Assembly: GCF_051020955.1 (NCBI RefSeq)
Contig: NW_027476278.1
Location: 124,001 to 188,000 of the forward strand
Direction of reading: 5' to 3'
DNA length: 64,000 nucleotides
From: Megalopta genalis
Taxonomy: Eukaryota > Arthropoda > Insecta > Hymenoptera > Halictidae
The notes under the pieces were generated by a model that did no database searches, was not told the origin of the DNA, and was given only the letters and a program-made list of their open reading frames with translations. Position 1 is the first letter of the stretch, and each line of letters starts with the position of its first letter. This document shows positions 39,801 to 54,118 of the stretch, in pieces. Both the position numbers and the translations under genes were made by a program.

Positions 39801-42800
39801 TGATTTAGATTCAAATCAATGTGGAGTAGAAGACTTAGCTTCAAATACATGAGAAACATATGGTTAGCTTCAAATAAATTGGAAGTAGAAGGCTTAGCTA
39901 CAAATCCAAGCGAAACACATGATTTAGATTCAAATCAATGCGAAGTAGAAGACTTAGCTTAAAATTCATGAGAAACATATGGTTAGCTTAAAATCAATTG
40001 GAAGTAGAAGGCTTAGCTTCAAATCCAAACGAAACACATGATTTGGATTCAACTCAATGCGAAGTAGAAGCCTTAGCATCAAATCCATGCGAAACGAATG
40101 GTTTAGCTTCAAATACTTGCGAATATAAGTAATATAGCTTCAAATGCAGACGACACTAACGAGTTAGCTTCAAATCCATGCAAAAGACATGATTTACCTT
40201 CAAATCAATGCGAAGTAGAAGGCTTAGTTTGAAATCCATGCGAATCAAGTTCTTTAGCTTCAAATACTTATGTTATACATGATTTAGCTTCAACTGCTTG
40301 GGAAGCAAACGAGTTAACTTCAAATCCTTTCAAAACACATGATTTAGCTTCAAATTCATTCGAAACACTTGGTTTAGCTTAATATTCTTGCCAAAAAAAA
40401 AGGTTCAGCTTCAAATACTTATGATATTCATGATTTAGTTTCAACTGCATGCGAAAAAAACGAGTTAGCTTCAAATCCAAGCGTAACACATGATTTAGCT
40501 TCATATCAATGCGAAGTAGAAGGCTTAGCTTCAAATCCATGCGAAACAAACGAGTCAACTTGAAATCCATGCGAAACAAATTATTTAGCTTCAAATACTT
40601 GCGATATAAGTGATATAGCTTCAAATGCAGGCGGAACAAACAGTTAGCTTCAAATTCATGCGAAACACATGATTTAGCTTCAAATCAATGCGGAGTTAAA
40701 GGCTTAGCTTCAAATCCATGCGAATCAAATGGTTTAGCTTCAAAAACTTGTGATATACATGATTCAGATCCAAGTGCAGGCGAAACAACGAGTCAGCTTC
40801 AAATCCAAGCGAAACACATGATTTAATTTCAAATCAATACGAAGAAGAAGGCTTAGCTTCAAATCCATGCGAAACAAATTGTTTAGCTTCCAATACTTGT
40901 GATATACATGATTTAGCTTCAACTGCATACCAAACAACGAGTTAGCTGCAAATCTAAGGGAAACACATGATTTAGCTGCAAATCCATGCGAAACGAATGG
41001 TTCAGCTCCAAATATTTGCGATATACATGATTTAGATTCAAATGCAGGCGAAACAAACGAGTTAGCTTTAAATCCATGCGGATCACATGATTTAGGTCCA
41101 AATCAAGGCGAAGTAGAAGGGTTAGCTCCGAATCAAATGGTTCAGCTTCAAATACTTGTGATATACATGATTTAGCTTCATCTGCATGCGACACAAACGA
41201 GTTAGCTTCAAATCCATGCGAATCACATGATTTAGCTTCAAATCAATGCGAAGTAGAAGGCTTAGCTTCAAATACATGAGAAATAAATGGTTCAGCTTCA
41301 AATACTTGTGATATACATGATTTAGCTTCAAATGCATGCGAAACACATGATTTAGCTTCAAGTCCATGCGAAGTTGAAGGCTGATCTTCAAATCCATGCG
41401 AGACACATGATTTAACTTCAAATACTTGCGATATAAATGATTTAGCTGCAACTGGAAGCGTAGCAAGCGCGTTAGCTTCAAATCCATGCGAAACCCATGA
41501 TTTCTCTTCAAATCAATGCGGAATAGAAGATATAGCTTCAAATGCATGCGAAACACATGATTTAGCTTCAAATCAATGCGAAGTAGAAGGTTTAGCTTGG
41601 AATCTATGCGAAACAAATGATTTAGCTTCAACTGCATGCGAAGCAAACGAGTTAGATTGAAATCCATACGAATCACATGACTTAGCTTCAAATCAATGCG
41701 AAGTAGAAGGTTTAGATTCGAATCCATGCGAAACAAATGATTTAGCTCCAAATACTTGCGATATATATGATTTAGCTGCAACTGGAAGCGAAACAAGCGA
41801 GTTAGCTTCAAATCCATGCGAAACCCATGATTTCTCTTCGAATCAATGCGAAGTGGAAGGTTTAGCTTCGAATCCATTCGAAACAAATGATTTAGCTTCT
41901 AATACTTACGATATAAATGATTTAGCTTCTACTGTAAGCGAAACAAGCGAGTTAGCTTCAAATCCAAGCGAAACACATGATTTAATTTCAAATCAATACG
42001 AAGAAGAAGGCTTAGCTTCAAATCCATGCGAAACAAATGGTTTAGCTTGAAATACTTGTGACATAAACGATATAGCTTCAAATGCATGCGTAACAAACGA
42101 GTTAGCTTCACATTCATTCGAAACTCATGATTTAGCCTCAAATCAATGCGATGTAGAAGGTTTATCTTCAAGTCAATGCGAAACAAATGATTTAGCTCCA
42201 AATACTTGCGATATAAATGATTTAGATTCAACTGCATGCGAAACAAACGAGTTAGCTTCAAATCCATGCGAAACACACGATTTAACTTCAAATCAATGCG
42301 AAGTAGAAGGCTTATCTACAAATCCATGCGAAACAAATGCTTTATCTTCATATACTTGTGAAATAAATGATTTAGTTCAAATGCTGGCGAAACAAACGAG
42401 TGAGGTTCAAATCCATGCGAATCACATGATTTTCCTTCAAATCAGTGCGAAGTAGAAGGATTAGCATCAAATCCGTGCGAAACGCATGATTTAGCTTCAA
42501 ATTCATGCGAAACACATGGCTTAGCTTAATATTCATGCGAAACAGATGGTTTAGATACAGACACTTGTGATAAACATGATTTAGCTTCAACTGCATGAGA
42601 AACAAACGAGTTAGCTACAAATACAAGCGAAACACATGATATAGCATCATATTAATGCGAAGGAGGAGGCTTAGCTTCAAATCCATGCGAACCGAATGAT
42701 TTGGTTTCAGTGCTTGCGGATATAAGTAATTTACATTCAACTGCATGCGAAACAGACGAGTTATCTTCAAATCCATGCGAAACACATGATTTAGCTTCAA

Positions 42801-43963
42801 ATCAATGCGAAGTAGGAGGCTTATCTTCGAATCCATGCGAAACAAATGGTTCAGCTTCAAATACTTGTGATATACGTGATTTAGCTTCAACAGCATGCGA
42901 AACAAACGAGTTAGCTTCAAATCCATGCGAAACTCATGATTTAGCTTCAAATCAATGGGAATTAGAAGGGTTATCTTGGAATCCATGCGAAACAAATGGT
43001 TTAGCTTCTAATACTTGTGGTATACATGATTTACCTTCAACAGCATGCGAAACAAACGAGTTAACTTCAAGTCCAAGCGAAATACATGATTTTTCATCAA
43101 GTCAACGCGAAGTTGACGGCTTAGCTTCAAATCCATGCGTAACGAATGATTTAGCTACACATACTTGAGAATATCAGTGCTATAGCTTCAAATGCAGGCG
43201 AAACAAACGAGTTAGCTTCAAAACCATGCGAAACGCATGATTTAGCATCTAATCAATGAGAAGTAGAAGGCTGATCTTCGCAATCCATGCGAAGTAAATG
43301 GTTTAGCTTCAAATACTTGTGATACACTTGATTTAGCTTCAACAGCATGCGAAACAAACGAGTTAGCTTCAAATCCATGCGAAACACATGATTTAGCATC
43401 AAATCAATGCGATGTAGAAGGCTGATCTTCGAATCCATGCGAAGCAAATGGTTTAGCTTCAAATACTTGTGATATACGTGATTTAGCTTCAACAGCATGC
43501 GAAACAAACGAGTTAGCTTCAAATCCATGCGAAATTCATGATTTAGCTTCAAATCAATGCGAATTAGAAGGGTTATCTTGGAATCCATGCGAAACATATG
43601 ATATAGCTTCAAATACTTGTGATATACATGATTTAGCTTCAACAGCATGCGAAACAGACGAGTTAGCTTCAAATTCATGCGAACACATGATTTAGCTTCA
43701 AATCAATGCGAAGTAGGAGGCTTATCTTCGAATCCATGCGAAACAAATGGTTTAGCTTCAAATACTTGTGATATACGTGATTTAGCTTCAACAGCATGCG
43801 AAACAAACGAGTTAGCTTCAAATCCATGCGAAACTCATGATTTAGCTTCAAATCAATGCGTATTAGAAGGGTTATCTTGGAATCCATGGGAAACAAATGG
43901 TTTAGCTTCTAATAATTGTGATATACATGATTTACCTTCAACAGCATGCGAAACAAACGAGTT
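36857..43963. repeat. 7,093-bp tandem segment, copy S2
   Basis: Direct tandem copy of S1 at offset 7,093, with identity running to 43963, where gagttcgatac replaces gagttagctt. Its right-hand part, from 39812, is itself included in a second and larger duplication. The variants at 43093 (T) and 43915 (A) are shared with the next copy but not with S1, which allows the order of events to be inferred. Confidence 0.9.
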
Positions 43964-46900
43964 CGATACAAATCCTTGCGAAACACATGATTTAGCTTCA
44001 AATCAATGCGAAGTACATGGGTTATCTTCGAATCCATGCGAAACAAATTGTTTAACTTCAAATACTTGTAATATACATGATTTATCTTCAACAGCATGCG
44101 AAACAAACGAGTTCGATTCAAATCCATGCGAAACACATGGTTTAGTTTCAAATCAATGCGAAGTGGAAGGCTTATCCTCGAATCCATGCGAAACGTATAG
44201 TTTAGGTGCAAAAACTTGTGATATACATGATTCAGCTTCAACTGCTTGCGAAACAAACGAGTTAGCTTCAAATCCATGCGAAACATATGAATTAGCATCT
44301 AATCAATGAGAAGTAGAAGGCTGATCTTCGCAATCCATGCGAAGTAAATGGTTTAGCTTCAAATACTTGTGATACACTTGATTTAGCTTCAACAGCATGC
44401 GAAAAAAACGAGTTAGCTTCAAATGCAAGCGAAACACATGATTTAGCCTCAAATCAATGCGAAGTAGAAGCCTTAGCTTCAAATCCGTGCGAATCAAATG
44501 TTGTAGCTTCAAATACTTGTGACATTCATGATTTAGCTTCAAATCAATGCGAAGTAGAAGGCTTAGCTTCAAATCCGTGCGAATCAAACGTTGTAGCTTC
44601 AAATACTTGTGGTATTTATGATTTAGCTTCAACTGCATGCGCAACAGATGGTTCAGCTCCAAATACTTGTGATGAACATGATTTAGCTTCAACTGCATGC
44701 GAATCAATTGTTTTAGCACCAAATACTTGTGATATACATGATTTTGCTTCAAATGCAGGCGAAACGAACGAGTAAGCTTCAAATCCATGCGAAACACATG
44801 ATTTAGATTCAAATCAATGCGAAGTAGAAGACAGCTTCAAATACATGAGAAACATATGGTTAGCTTCAAATCAATTGGAAGTAGAAGGCTTAGTTTCAAA
44901 TCCATGCGAAACACATGGTTTAGCTTAATATTCATGCGAAATAAATGGTTTAGCATCAAAACTTTTGATAAACATGATTTAGATTCAACTGCATGCGAAA
45001 GAAACGCGTGAGCTTCAAATCCAAGCGAACCACATGATTTAGCTTCAAATCAATGCGAAGTAGAAGGCTTATCATCAAATCCATGCGAATCAAACGTGTT
45101 AGCTTCAAACACTTGTGATATACATGATTGAGCTTCAACTGCATGCAAAACAAACGAGTTAGCTTCAGATCCATGCAAAACACATGATTTAGCTTCAAAT
45201 TCATTCGAAACACTTGGTTTAGCTTAATATCCATGCCAAACAAAAGGTTCAGCTACAAATACTTATGATATACATGATTTAGCTTCAACTGCATGCGAAA
45301 AAAAACGAGTTAGCTTCAAATGCAAGCGAACAAATGATTTAGCTTAAAATCAATGCGAAGCCGATGGCTGATCGTCGAATCCGTGCGAAACGAATGGTTT
45401 AGCTTCTACTACTTGTGATATACATGATTTAGCTTCAACTGCATACGAAACAAACGAGTTAGCATCAAATACAAGCGAAACACATGATTTAGCTCAAATC
45501 AATGCGATGTAGAAGGCTTAGCTACAAATACATGAGAAACAAATGATTTATATTCGGATAATTGCGATATGAGTGATATAACTTCAAATGCAGGCAAAAC
45601 CAACGGGTTAGCTTAAAATCCATGCGAAACACATGATTTAGCATCAAATCAATGCGAAGTAGAAGGCTTACCTTCAAATCCTTGCAAACCGAATGATTTG
45701 GCTTCAAATACTTGCGAATATAAGTGATATAGCTTCAACTGCATGCGAAACAGACGAGTTATCTTCAAATCCATGCGAATCACATGATTTAGCTTCAAAT
45801 CAATGCGAAGTAGAAGGATTAGCATCAAATTCATGCGAGACAAATTATTTAGCTTCATATACTTGCGATATAAGTGATATAGCTTCAAATGCAGGCGGAA
45901 CAAACAGTTAGCTTCAAATTCATGCGAAACACATGATTTAGCTTCAAATCAATGCGGAGTTAAAGGCTTAGCTTCAAATCCATGCGAATCAAATGGTTTA
46001 GCTTCAAAAACTTGTGATATACATGATTTAGCTTCAAATGCATGCGAAACACATGATTTAGCTTCAAGTCCATGCGAAGTTGAAGGCTTATCTTCGAATC
46101 CATGCGAAACAAATGGTTTAGCTTCAAATACTTGTGATATACGTGATTTAGCTTCAACAGCATGCGAAGCAAACGAGTTAGCTTCAAATCCATGCGATAC
46201 TCATGATTTAGCTTCAAATCAATGCGTATTAGAAGGGTTATCTTGGAATCCATGGGAAACAAATGGTTTAGCTTCTAATACTTGTGATATACATGATTTA
46301 CCTTCAACAGCATGCGAAACAAACGAGTTCGATACAAATCCATGCGAAACACATGATTTAGCTTCAAATCAATGCGAAGTACATGGGTTATCTTCGAATC
46401 CATGCGAAACAAATTGTTTAACTTCAAATACTTGTGATATACATGATTTATCTTCAACAGCATGCGAAACAAACGAGTTCGATTCAAATCCATGCGAAAC
46501 ACATGGTTTAGTTTCAAATCAATGCGAAGTAGAAGTCTGATCTTCGAATCCATGCGAAGCAAATGGTTTGGCTTCAAATACTAGTGATATACATGAGTTA
46601 GCTTCAACAACATGCGAAACAAACGAGTTAGCTTCAAGTCCAAACGAAAAACATGATCTAGCATCAAGTCAACGCGAAGTTGATGGCTTAGCTTCAAATC
46701 CATGCGAAACGAATGATTTAGCTTCACATACTTGAAAATATAAGTGATATGGCTTCAAATGCAGGCGAAACAAACGAGTTAGCTTCAAATCCATGCGAAA
46801 CACACGAATTAGCTTCAAATCAATACGAATTAGAAGGGTTATCTTGGAATCCATGCGGAACGTATGATATAGCTTCAAATACTTGTGATATACATGATTT

Positions 46901-46965
46901 AGTTTCAACCGCATGCGAAACAAATGAGTTAGCTTCAAATCCAAGCGAAACACATGATTTAGCCC
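39812..46965. repeat. 7,154-bp duplicated segment, source copy
   Basis: This interval is repeated directly downstream at offset 7,154. Its left breakpoint is inside S2 and its right breakpoint is about 3 kb beyond S2, so the unit differs from the 7,093-bp unit. The part beyond S2 (43964-46965) holds further HORs, among them monomers with gatacaaatcc and tacatgggtta endings seen only in this segment family and its partial copy at 55-57 kb. No gene is seen. Confidence 0.88.
43647..44309 (+). other. Longest plus-strand open frame (220 codons), probably not a gene
   Basis: The longest plus-strand frame, present again at 50801-51463 and 56075-56737 as part of the large duplicated segments. After about 13 out-of-register residues (MRNRRVSFKFMRT) it runs through about four HORs as 10-residue repeats such as ASNPCETHDL, ASNQCEVGGL, SSNPCETNGL, ASNTCDIRDL and ASTACETNEL, with about one cysteine per repeat at position 5. 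It ends at a TGA in an aatcaatgag monomer. There is no leader, domain or flanking unique sequence. The out-of-register start arises from a 29-bp monomer (tgcgaacacatg). The reading is acidic and cysteine-periodic; if it is a relic of a repetitive protein this is the more protein-like of the frames, but nothing here shows that it is expressed. Confidence 0.25.
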
Positions 46966-49900
46966 CAAATCAATGTGGAGTAGAAGACTTAGCTTCAAAT
47001 ACATGAGAAACATATGGTTAGCTTCAAATAAATTGGAAGTAGAAGGCTTAGCTACAAATCCAAGCGAAACACATGATTTAGATTCAAATCAATGCGAAGT
47101 AGAAGACTTAGCTTAAAATTCATGAGAAACATATGGTTAGCTTAAAATCAATTGGAAGTAGAAGGCTTAGCTTCAAATCCAAACGAAACACATGATTTGG
47201 ATTCAACTCAATGCGAAGTAGAAGCCTTAGCATCAAATCCATGCGAAACGAATGGTTTAGCTTCAAATACTTGCGAATATAAGTAATATAGCTTCAAATG
47301 CAGACGACACTAACGAGTTAGCTTCAAATCCATGCAAAAGACATGATTTACCTTCAAATCAATGCGAAGTAGAAGGCTTAGTTTGAAATCCATGCGAATC
47401 AAGTTCTTTAGCTTCAAATACTTATGTTATACATGATTTAGCTTCAACTGCTTGGGAAGCAAACGAGTTAACTTCAAATCCTTTCAAAACACATGATTTA
47501 GCTTCAAATTCATTCGAAACACTTGGTTTAGCTTAATATTCTTGCCAAAAAAAAAGGTTCAGCTTCAAATACTTATGATATTCATGATTTAGTTTCAACT
47601 GCATGCGAAAAAAACGAGTTAGCTTCAAATCCAAGCGTAACACATGATTTAGCTTCATATCAATGCGAAGTAGAAGGCTTAGCTTCAAATCCATGCGAAA
47701 CAAACGAGTCAACTTGAAATCCATGCGAAACAAATTATTTAGCTTCAAATACTTGCGATATAAGTGATATAGCTTCAAATGCAGGCGGAACAAACAGTTA
47801 GCTTCAAATTCATGCGAAACACATGATTTAGCTTCAAATCAATGCGGAGTTAAAGGCTTAGCTTCAAATCCATGCGAATCAAATGGTTTAGCTTCAAAAA
47901 CTTGTGATATACATGATTCAGATCCAAGTGCAGGCGAAACAACGAGTCAGCTTCAAATCCAAGCGAAACACATGATTTAATTTCAAATCAATACGAAGAA
48001 GAAGGCTTAGCTTCAAATCCATGCGAAACAAATTGTTTAGCTTCCAATACTTGTGATATACATGATTTAGCTTCAACTGCATACCAAACAACGAGTTAGC
48101 TGCAAATCTAAGGGAAACACATGATTTAGCTGCAAATCCATGCGAAACGAATGGTTCAGCTCCAAATATTTGCGATATACATGATTTAGATTCAAATGCA
48201 GGCGAAACAAACGAGTTAGCTTTAAATCCATGCGGATCACATGATTTAGGTCCAAATCAAGGCGAAGTAGAAGGGTTAGCTCCGAATCAAATGGTTCAGC
48301 TTCAAATACTTGTGATATACATGATTTAGCTTCATCTGCATGCGACACAAACGAGTTAGCTTCAAATCCATGCGAATCACATGATTTAGCTTCAAATCAA
48401 TGCGAAGTAGAAGGCTTAGCTTCAAATACATGAGAAATAAATGGTTCAGCTTCAAATACTTGTGATATACATGATTTAGCTTCAAATGCATGCGAAACAC
48501 ATGATTTAGCTTCAAGTCCATGCGAAGTTGAAGGCTGATCTTCAAATCCATGCGAGACACATGATTTAACTTCAAATACTTGCGATATAAATGATTTAGC
48601 TGCAACTGGAAGCGTAGCAAGCGCGTTAGCTTCAAATCCATGCGAAACCCATGATTTCTCTTCAAATCAATGCGGAATAGAAGATATAGCTTCAAATGCA
48701 TGCGAAACACATGATTTAGCTTCAAATCAATGCGAAGTAGAAGGTTTAGCTTGGAATCTATGCGAAACAAATGATTTAGCTTCAACTGCATGCGAAGCAA
48801 ACGAGTTAGATTGAAATCCATACGAATCACATGACTTAGCTTCAAATCAATGCGAAGTAGAAGGTTTAGATTCGAATCCATGCGAAACAAATGATTTAGC
48901 TCCAAATACTTGCGATATATATGATTTAGCTGCAACTGGAAGCGAAACAAGCGAGTTAGCTTCAAATCCATGCGAAACCCATGATTTCTCTTCGAATCAA
49001 TGCGAAGTGGAAGGTTTAGCTTCGAATCCATTCGAAACAAATGATTTAGCTTCTAATACTTACGATATAAATGATTTAGCTTCTACTGTAAGCGAAACAA
49101 GCGAGTTAGCTTCAAATCCAAGCGAAACACATGATTTAATTTCAAATCAATACGAAGAAGAAGGCTTAGCTTCAAATCCATGCGAAACAAATGGTTTAGC
49201 TTGAAATACTTGTGACATAAACGATATAGCTTCAAATGCATGCGTAACAAACGAGTTAGCTTCACATTCATTCGAAACTCATGATTTAGCCTCAAATCAA
49301 TGCGATGTAGAAGGTTTATCTTCAAGTCAATGCGAAACAAATGATTTAGCTCCAAATACTTGCGATATAAATGATTTAGATTCAACTGCATGCGAAACAA
49401 ACGAGTTAGCTTCAAATCCATGCGAAACACACGATTTAACTTCAAATCAATGCGAAGTAGAAGGCTTATCTACAAATCCATGCGAAACAAATGCTTTATC
49501 TTCATATACTTGTGAAATAAATGATTTAGTTCAAATGCTGGCGAAACAAACGAGTGAGGTTCAAATCCATGCGAATCACATGATTTTCCTTCAAATCAGT
49601 GCGAAGTAGAAGGATTAGCATCAAATCCGTGCGAAACGCATGATTTAGCTTCAAATTCATGCGAAACACATGGCTTAGCTTAATATTCATGCGAAACAGA
49701 TGGTTTAGATACAGACACTTGTGATAAACATGATTTAGCTTCAACTGCATGAGAAACAAACGAGTTAGCTACAAATACAAGCGAAACACATGATATAGCA
49801 TCATATTAATGCGAAGGAGGAGGCTTAGCTTCAAATCCATGCGAACCGAATGATTTGGTTTCAGTGCTTGCGGATATAAGTAATTTACATTCAACTGCAT

Positions 49901-52900
49901 GCGAAACAGACGAGTTATCTTCAAATCCATGCGAAACACATGATTTAGCTTCAAATCAATGCGAAGTAGGAGGCTTATCTTCGAATCCATGCGAAACAAA
50001 TGGTTCAGCTTCAAATACTTGTGATATACGTGATTTAGCTTCAACAGCATGCGAAACAAACGAGTTAGCTTCAAATCCATGCGAAACTCATGATTTAGCT
50101 TCAAATCAATGGGAATTAGAAGGGTTATCTTGGAATCCATGCGAAACAAATGGTTTAGCTTCTAATACTTGTGGTATACATGATTTACCTTCAACAGCAT
50201 GCGAAACAAACGAGTTAACTTCAAGTCCAAGCGAAATACATGATTTTTCATCAAGTCAACGCGAAGTTGACGGCTTAGCTTCAAATCCATGCGTAACGAA
50301 TGATTTAGCTACACATACTTGAGAATATCAGTGCTATAGCTTCAAATGCAGGCGAAACAAACGAGTTAGCTTCAAAACCATGCGAAACGCATGATTTAGC
50401 ATCTAATCAATGAGAAGTAGAAGGCTGATCTTCGCAATCCATGCGAAGTAAATGGTTTAGCTTCAAATACTTGTGATACACTTGATTTAGCTTCAACAGC
50501 ATGCGAAACAAACGAGTTAGCTTCAAATCCATGCGAAACACATGATTTAGCATCAAATCAATGCGATGTAGAAGGCTGATCTTCGAATCCATGCGAAGCA
50601 AATGGTTTAGCTTCAAATACTTGTGATATACGTGATTTAGCTTCAACAGCATGCGAAACAAACGAGTTAGCTTCAAATCCATGCGAAATTCATGATTTAG
50701 CTTCAAATCAATGCGAATTAGAAGGGTTATCTTGGAATCCATGCGAAACATATGATATAGCTTCAAATACTTGTGATATACATGATTTAGCTTCAACAGC
50801 ATGCGAAACAGACGAGTTAGCTTCAAATTCATGCGAACACATGATTTAGCTTCAAATCAATGCGAAGTAGGAGGCTTATCTTCGAATCCATGCGAAACAA
50901 ATGGTTTAGCTTCAAATACTTGTGATATACGTGATTTAGCTTCAACAGCATGCGAAACAAACGAGTTAGCTTCAAATCCATGCGAAACTCATGATTTAGC
51001 TTCAAATCAATGCGTATTAGAAGGGTTATCTTGGAATCCATGGGAAACAAATGGTTTAGCTTCTAATAATTGTGATATACATGATTTACCTTCAACAGCA
51101 TGCGAAACAAACGAGTTCGATACAAATCCTTGCGAAACACATGATTTAGCTTCAAATCAATGCGAAGTACATGGGTTATCTTCGAATCCATGCGAAACAA
51201 ATTGTTTAACTTCAAATACTTGTAATATACATGATTTATCTTCAACAGCATGCGAAACAAACGAGTTCGATTCAAATCCATGCGAAACACATGGTTTAGT
51301 TTCAAATCAATGCGAAGTGGAAGGCTTATCCTCGAATCCATGCGAAACGTATAGTTTAGGTGCAAAAACTTGTGATATACATGATTCAGCTTCAACTGCT
51401 TGCGAAACAAACGAGTTAGCTTCAAATCCATGCGAAACATATGAATTAGCATCTAATCAATGAGAAGTAGAAGGCTGATCTTCGCAATCCATGCGAAGTA
51501 AATGGTTTAGCTTCAAATACTTGTGATACACTTGATTTAGCTTCAACAGCATGCGAAAAAAACGAGTTAGCTTCAAATGCAAGCGAAACACATGATTTAG
51601 CCTCAAATCAATGCGAAGTAGAAGCCTTAGCTTCAAATCCGTGCGAATCAAATGTTGTAGCTTCAAATACTTGTGACATTCATGATTTAGCTTCAAATCA
51701 ATGCGAAGTAGAAGGCTTAGCTTCAAATCCGTGCGAATCAAACGTTGTAGCTTCAAATACTTGTGGTATTTATGATTTAGCTTCAACTGCATGCGCAACA
51801 GATGGTTCAGCTCCAAATACTTGTGATGAACATGATTTAGCTTCAACTGCATGCGAATCAATTGTTTTAGCACCAAATACTTGTGATATACATGATTTTG
51901 CTTCAAATGCAGGCGAAACGAACGAGTAAGCTTCAAATCCATGCGAAACACATGATTTAGATTCAAATCAATGCGAAGTAGAAGACAGCTTCAAATACAT
52001 GAGAAACATATGGTTAGCTTCAAATCAATTGGAAGTAGAAGGCTTAGTTTCAAATCCATGCGAAACACATGGTTTAGCTTAATATTCATGCGAAATAAAT
52101 GGTTTAGCATCAAAACTTTTGATAAACATGATTTAGATTCAACTGCATGCGAAAGAAACGCGTGAGCTTCAAATCCAAGCGAACCACATGATTTAGCTTC
52201 AAATCAATGCGAAGTAGAAGGCTTATCATCAAATCCATGCGAATCAAACGTGTTAGCTTCAAACACTTGTGATATACATGATTGAGCTTCAACTGCATGC
52301 AAAACAAACGAGTTAGCTTCAGATCCATGCAAAACACATGATTTAGCTTCAAATTCATTCGAAACACTTGGTTTAGCTTAATATCCATGCCAAACAAAAG
52401 GTTCAGCTACAAATACTTATGATATACATGATTTAGCTTCAACTGCATGCGAAAAAAACGAGTTAGCTTCAAATGCAAGCGAACAAATGATTTAGCTTAA
52501 AATCAATGCGAAGCCGATGGCTGATCGTCGAATCCGTGCGAAACGAATGGTTTAGCTTCTACTACTTGTGATATACATGATTTAGCTTCAACTGCATACG
52601 AAACAAACGAGTTAGCATCAAATACAAGCGAAACACATGATTTAGCTCAAATCAATGCGATGTAGAAGGCTTAGCTACAAATACATGAGAAACAAATGAT
52701 TTATATTCGGATAATTGCGATATGAGTGATATAACTTCAAATGCAGGCAAAACCAACGGGTTAGCTTAAAATCCATGCGAAACACATGATTTAGCATCAA
52801 ATCAATGCGAAGTAGAAGGCTTACCTTCAAATCCTTGCAAACCGAATGATTTGGCTTCAAATACTTGCGAATATAAGTGATATAGCTTCAACTGCATGCG

Positions 52901-54118
52901 AAACAGACGAGTTATCTTCAAATCCATGCGAATCACATGATTTAGCTTCAAATCAATGCGAAGTAGAAGGATTAGCATCAAATTCATGCGAGACAAATTA
53001 TTTAGCTTCATATACTTGCGATATAAGTGATATAGCTTCAAATGCAGGCGGAACAAACAGTTAGCTTCAAATTCATGCGAAACACATGATTTAGCTTCAA
53101 ATCAATGCGGAGTTAAAGGCTTAGCTTCAAATCCATGCGAATCAAATGGTTTAGCTTCAAAAACTTGTGATATACATGATTTAGCTTCAAATGCATGCGA
53201 AACACATGATTTAGCTTCAAGTCCATGCGAAGTTGAAGGCTTATCTTCGAATCCATGCGAAACAAATGGTTTAGCTTCAAATACTTGTGATATACGTGAT
53301 TTAGCTTCAACAGCATGCGAAGCAAACGAGTTAGCTTCAAATCCATGCGATACTCATGATTTAGCTTCAAATCAATGCGTATTAGAAGGGTTATCTTGGA
53401 ATCCATGGGAAACAAATGGTTTAGCTTCTAATACTTGTGATATACATGATTTACCTTCAACAGCATGCGAAACAAACGAGTTCGATACAAATCCATGCGA
53501 AACACATGATTTAGCTTCAAATCAATGCGAAGTACATGGGTTATCTTCGAATCCATGCGAAACAAATTGTTTAACTTCAAATACTTGTGATATACATGAT
53601 TTATCTTCAACAGCATGCGAAACAAACGAGTTCGATTCAAATCCATGCGAAACACATGGTTTAGTTTCAAATCAATGCGAAGTAGAAGTCTGATCTTCGA
53701 ATCCATGCGAAGCAAATGGTTTGGCTTCAAATACTAGTGATATACATGAGTTAGCTTCAACAACATGCGAAACAAACGAGTTAGCTTCAAGTCCAAACGA
53801 AAAACATGATCTAGCATCAAGTCAACGCGAAGTTGATGGCTTAGCTTCAAATCCATGCGAAACGAATGATTTAGCTTCACATACTTGAAAATATAAGTGA
53901 TATGGCTTCAAATGCAGGCGAAACAAACGAGTTAGCTTCAAATCCATGCGAAACACACGAATTAGCTTCAAATCAATACGAATTAGAAGGGTTATCTTGG
54001 AATCCATGCGGAACGTATGATATAGCTTCAAATACTTGTGATATACATGATTTAGTTTCAACCGCATGCGAAACAAATGAGTTAGCTTCAAATCCAAGCG
54101 AAACACATGATTTAGCCC
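46966..54118. repeat. 7,154-bp duplicated segment, second copy (S3)
   Basis: Direct copy of 39812-46965. The offset is 7,154 up to about 52.4 kb and 7,153 after it. The only indel noted is a homopolymer, eight A at about 45297-45304 against seven A near 52452. After 54118 the match continues to 54129 and then ends at tgcgacg versus tgtggag. The very high identity indicates a recent event. Confidence 0.88.

Noticed and set aside
43647..44309. Pentapeptide-repeat protein in the plus frame (DLASN)
   Set aside because: The central Leu/Phe recurs only every 10 residues, not every 5, and the frame is not maintained across the array.
29764..54118. Assembly artefact as the explanation for the 7.1-kb copies
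   Set aside because: Not excluded, but the copies have different unit lengths (7,093 and 7,154), different breakpoints and shared derived variants, which simple duplication of one read path would not produce. It still needs spanning reads.
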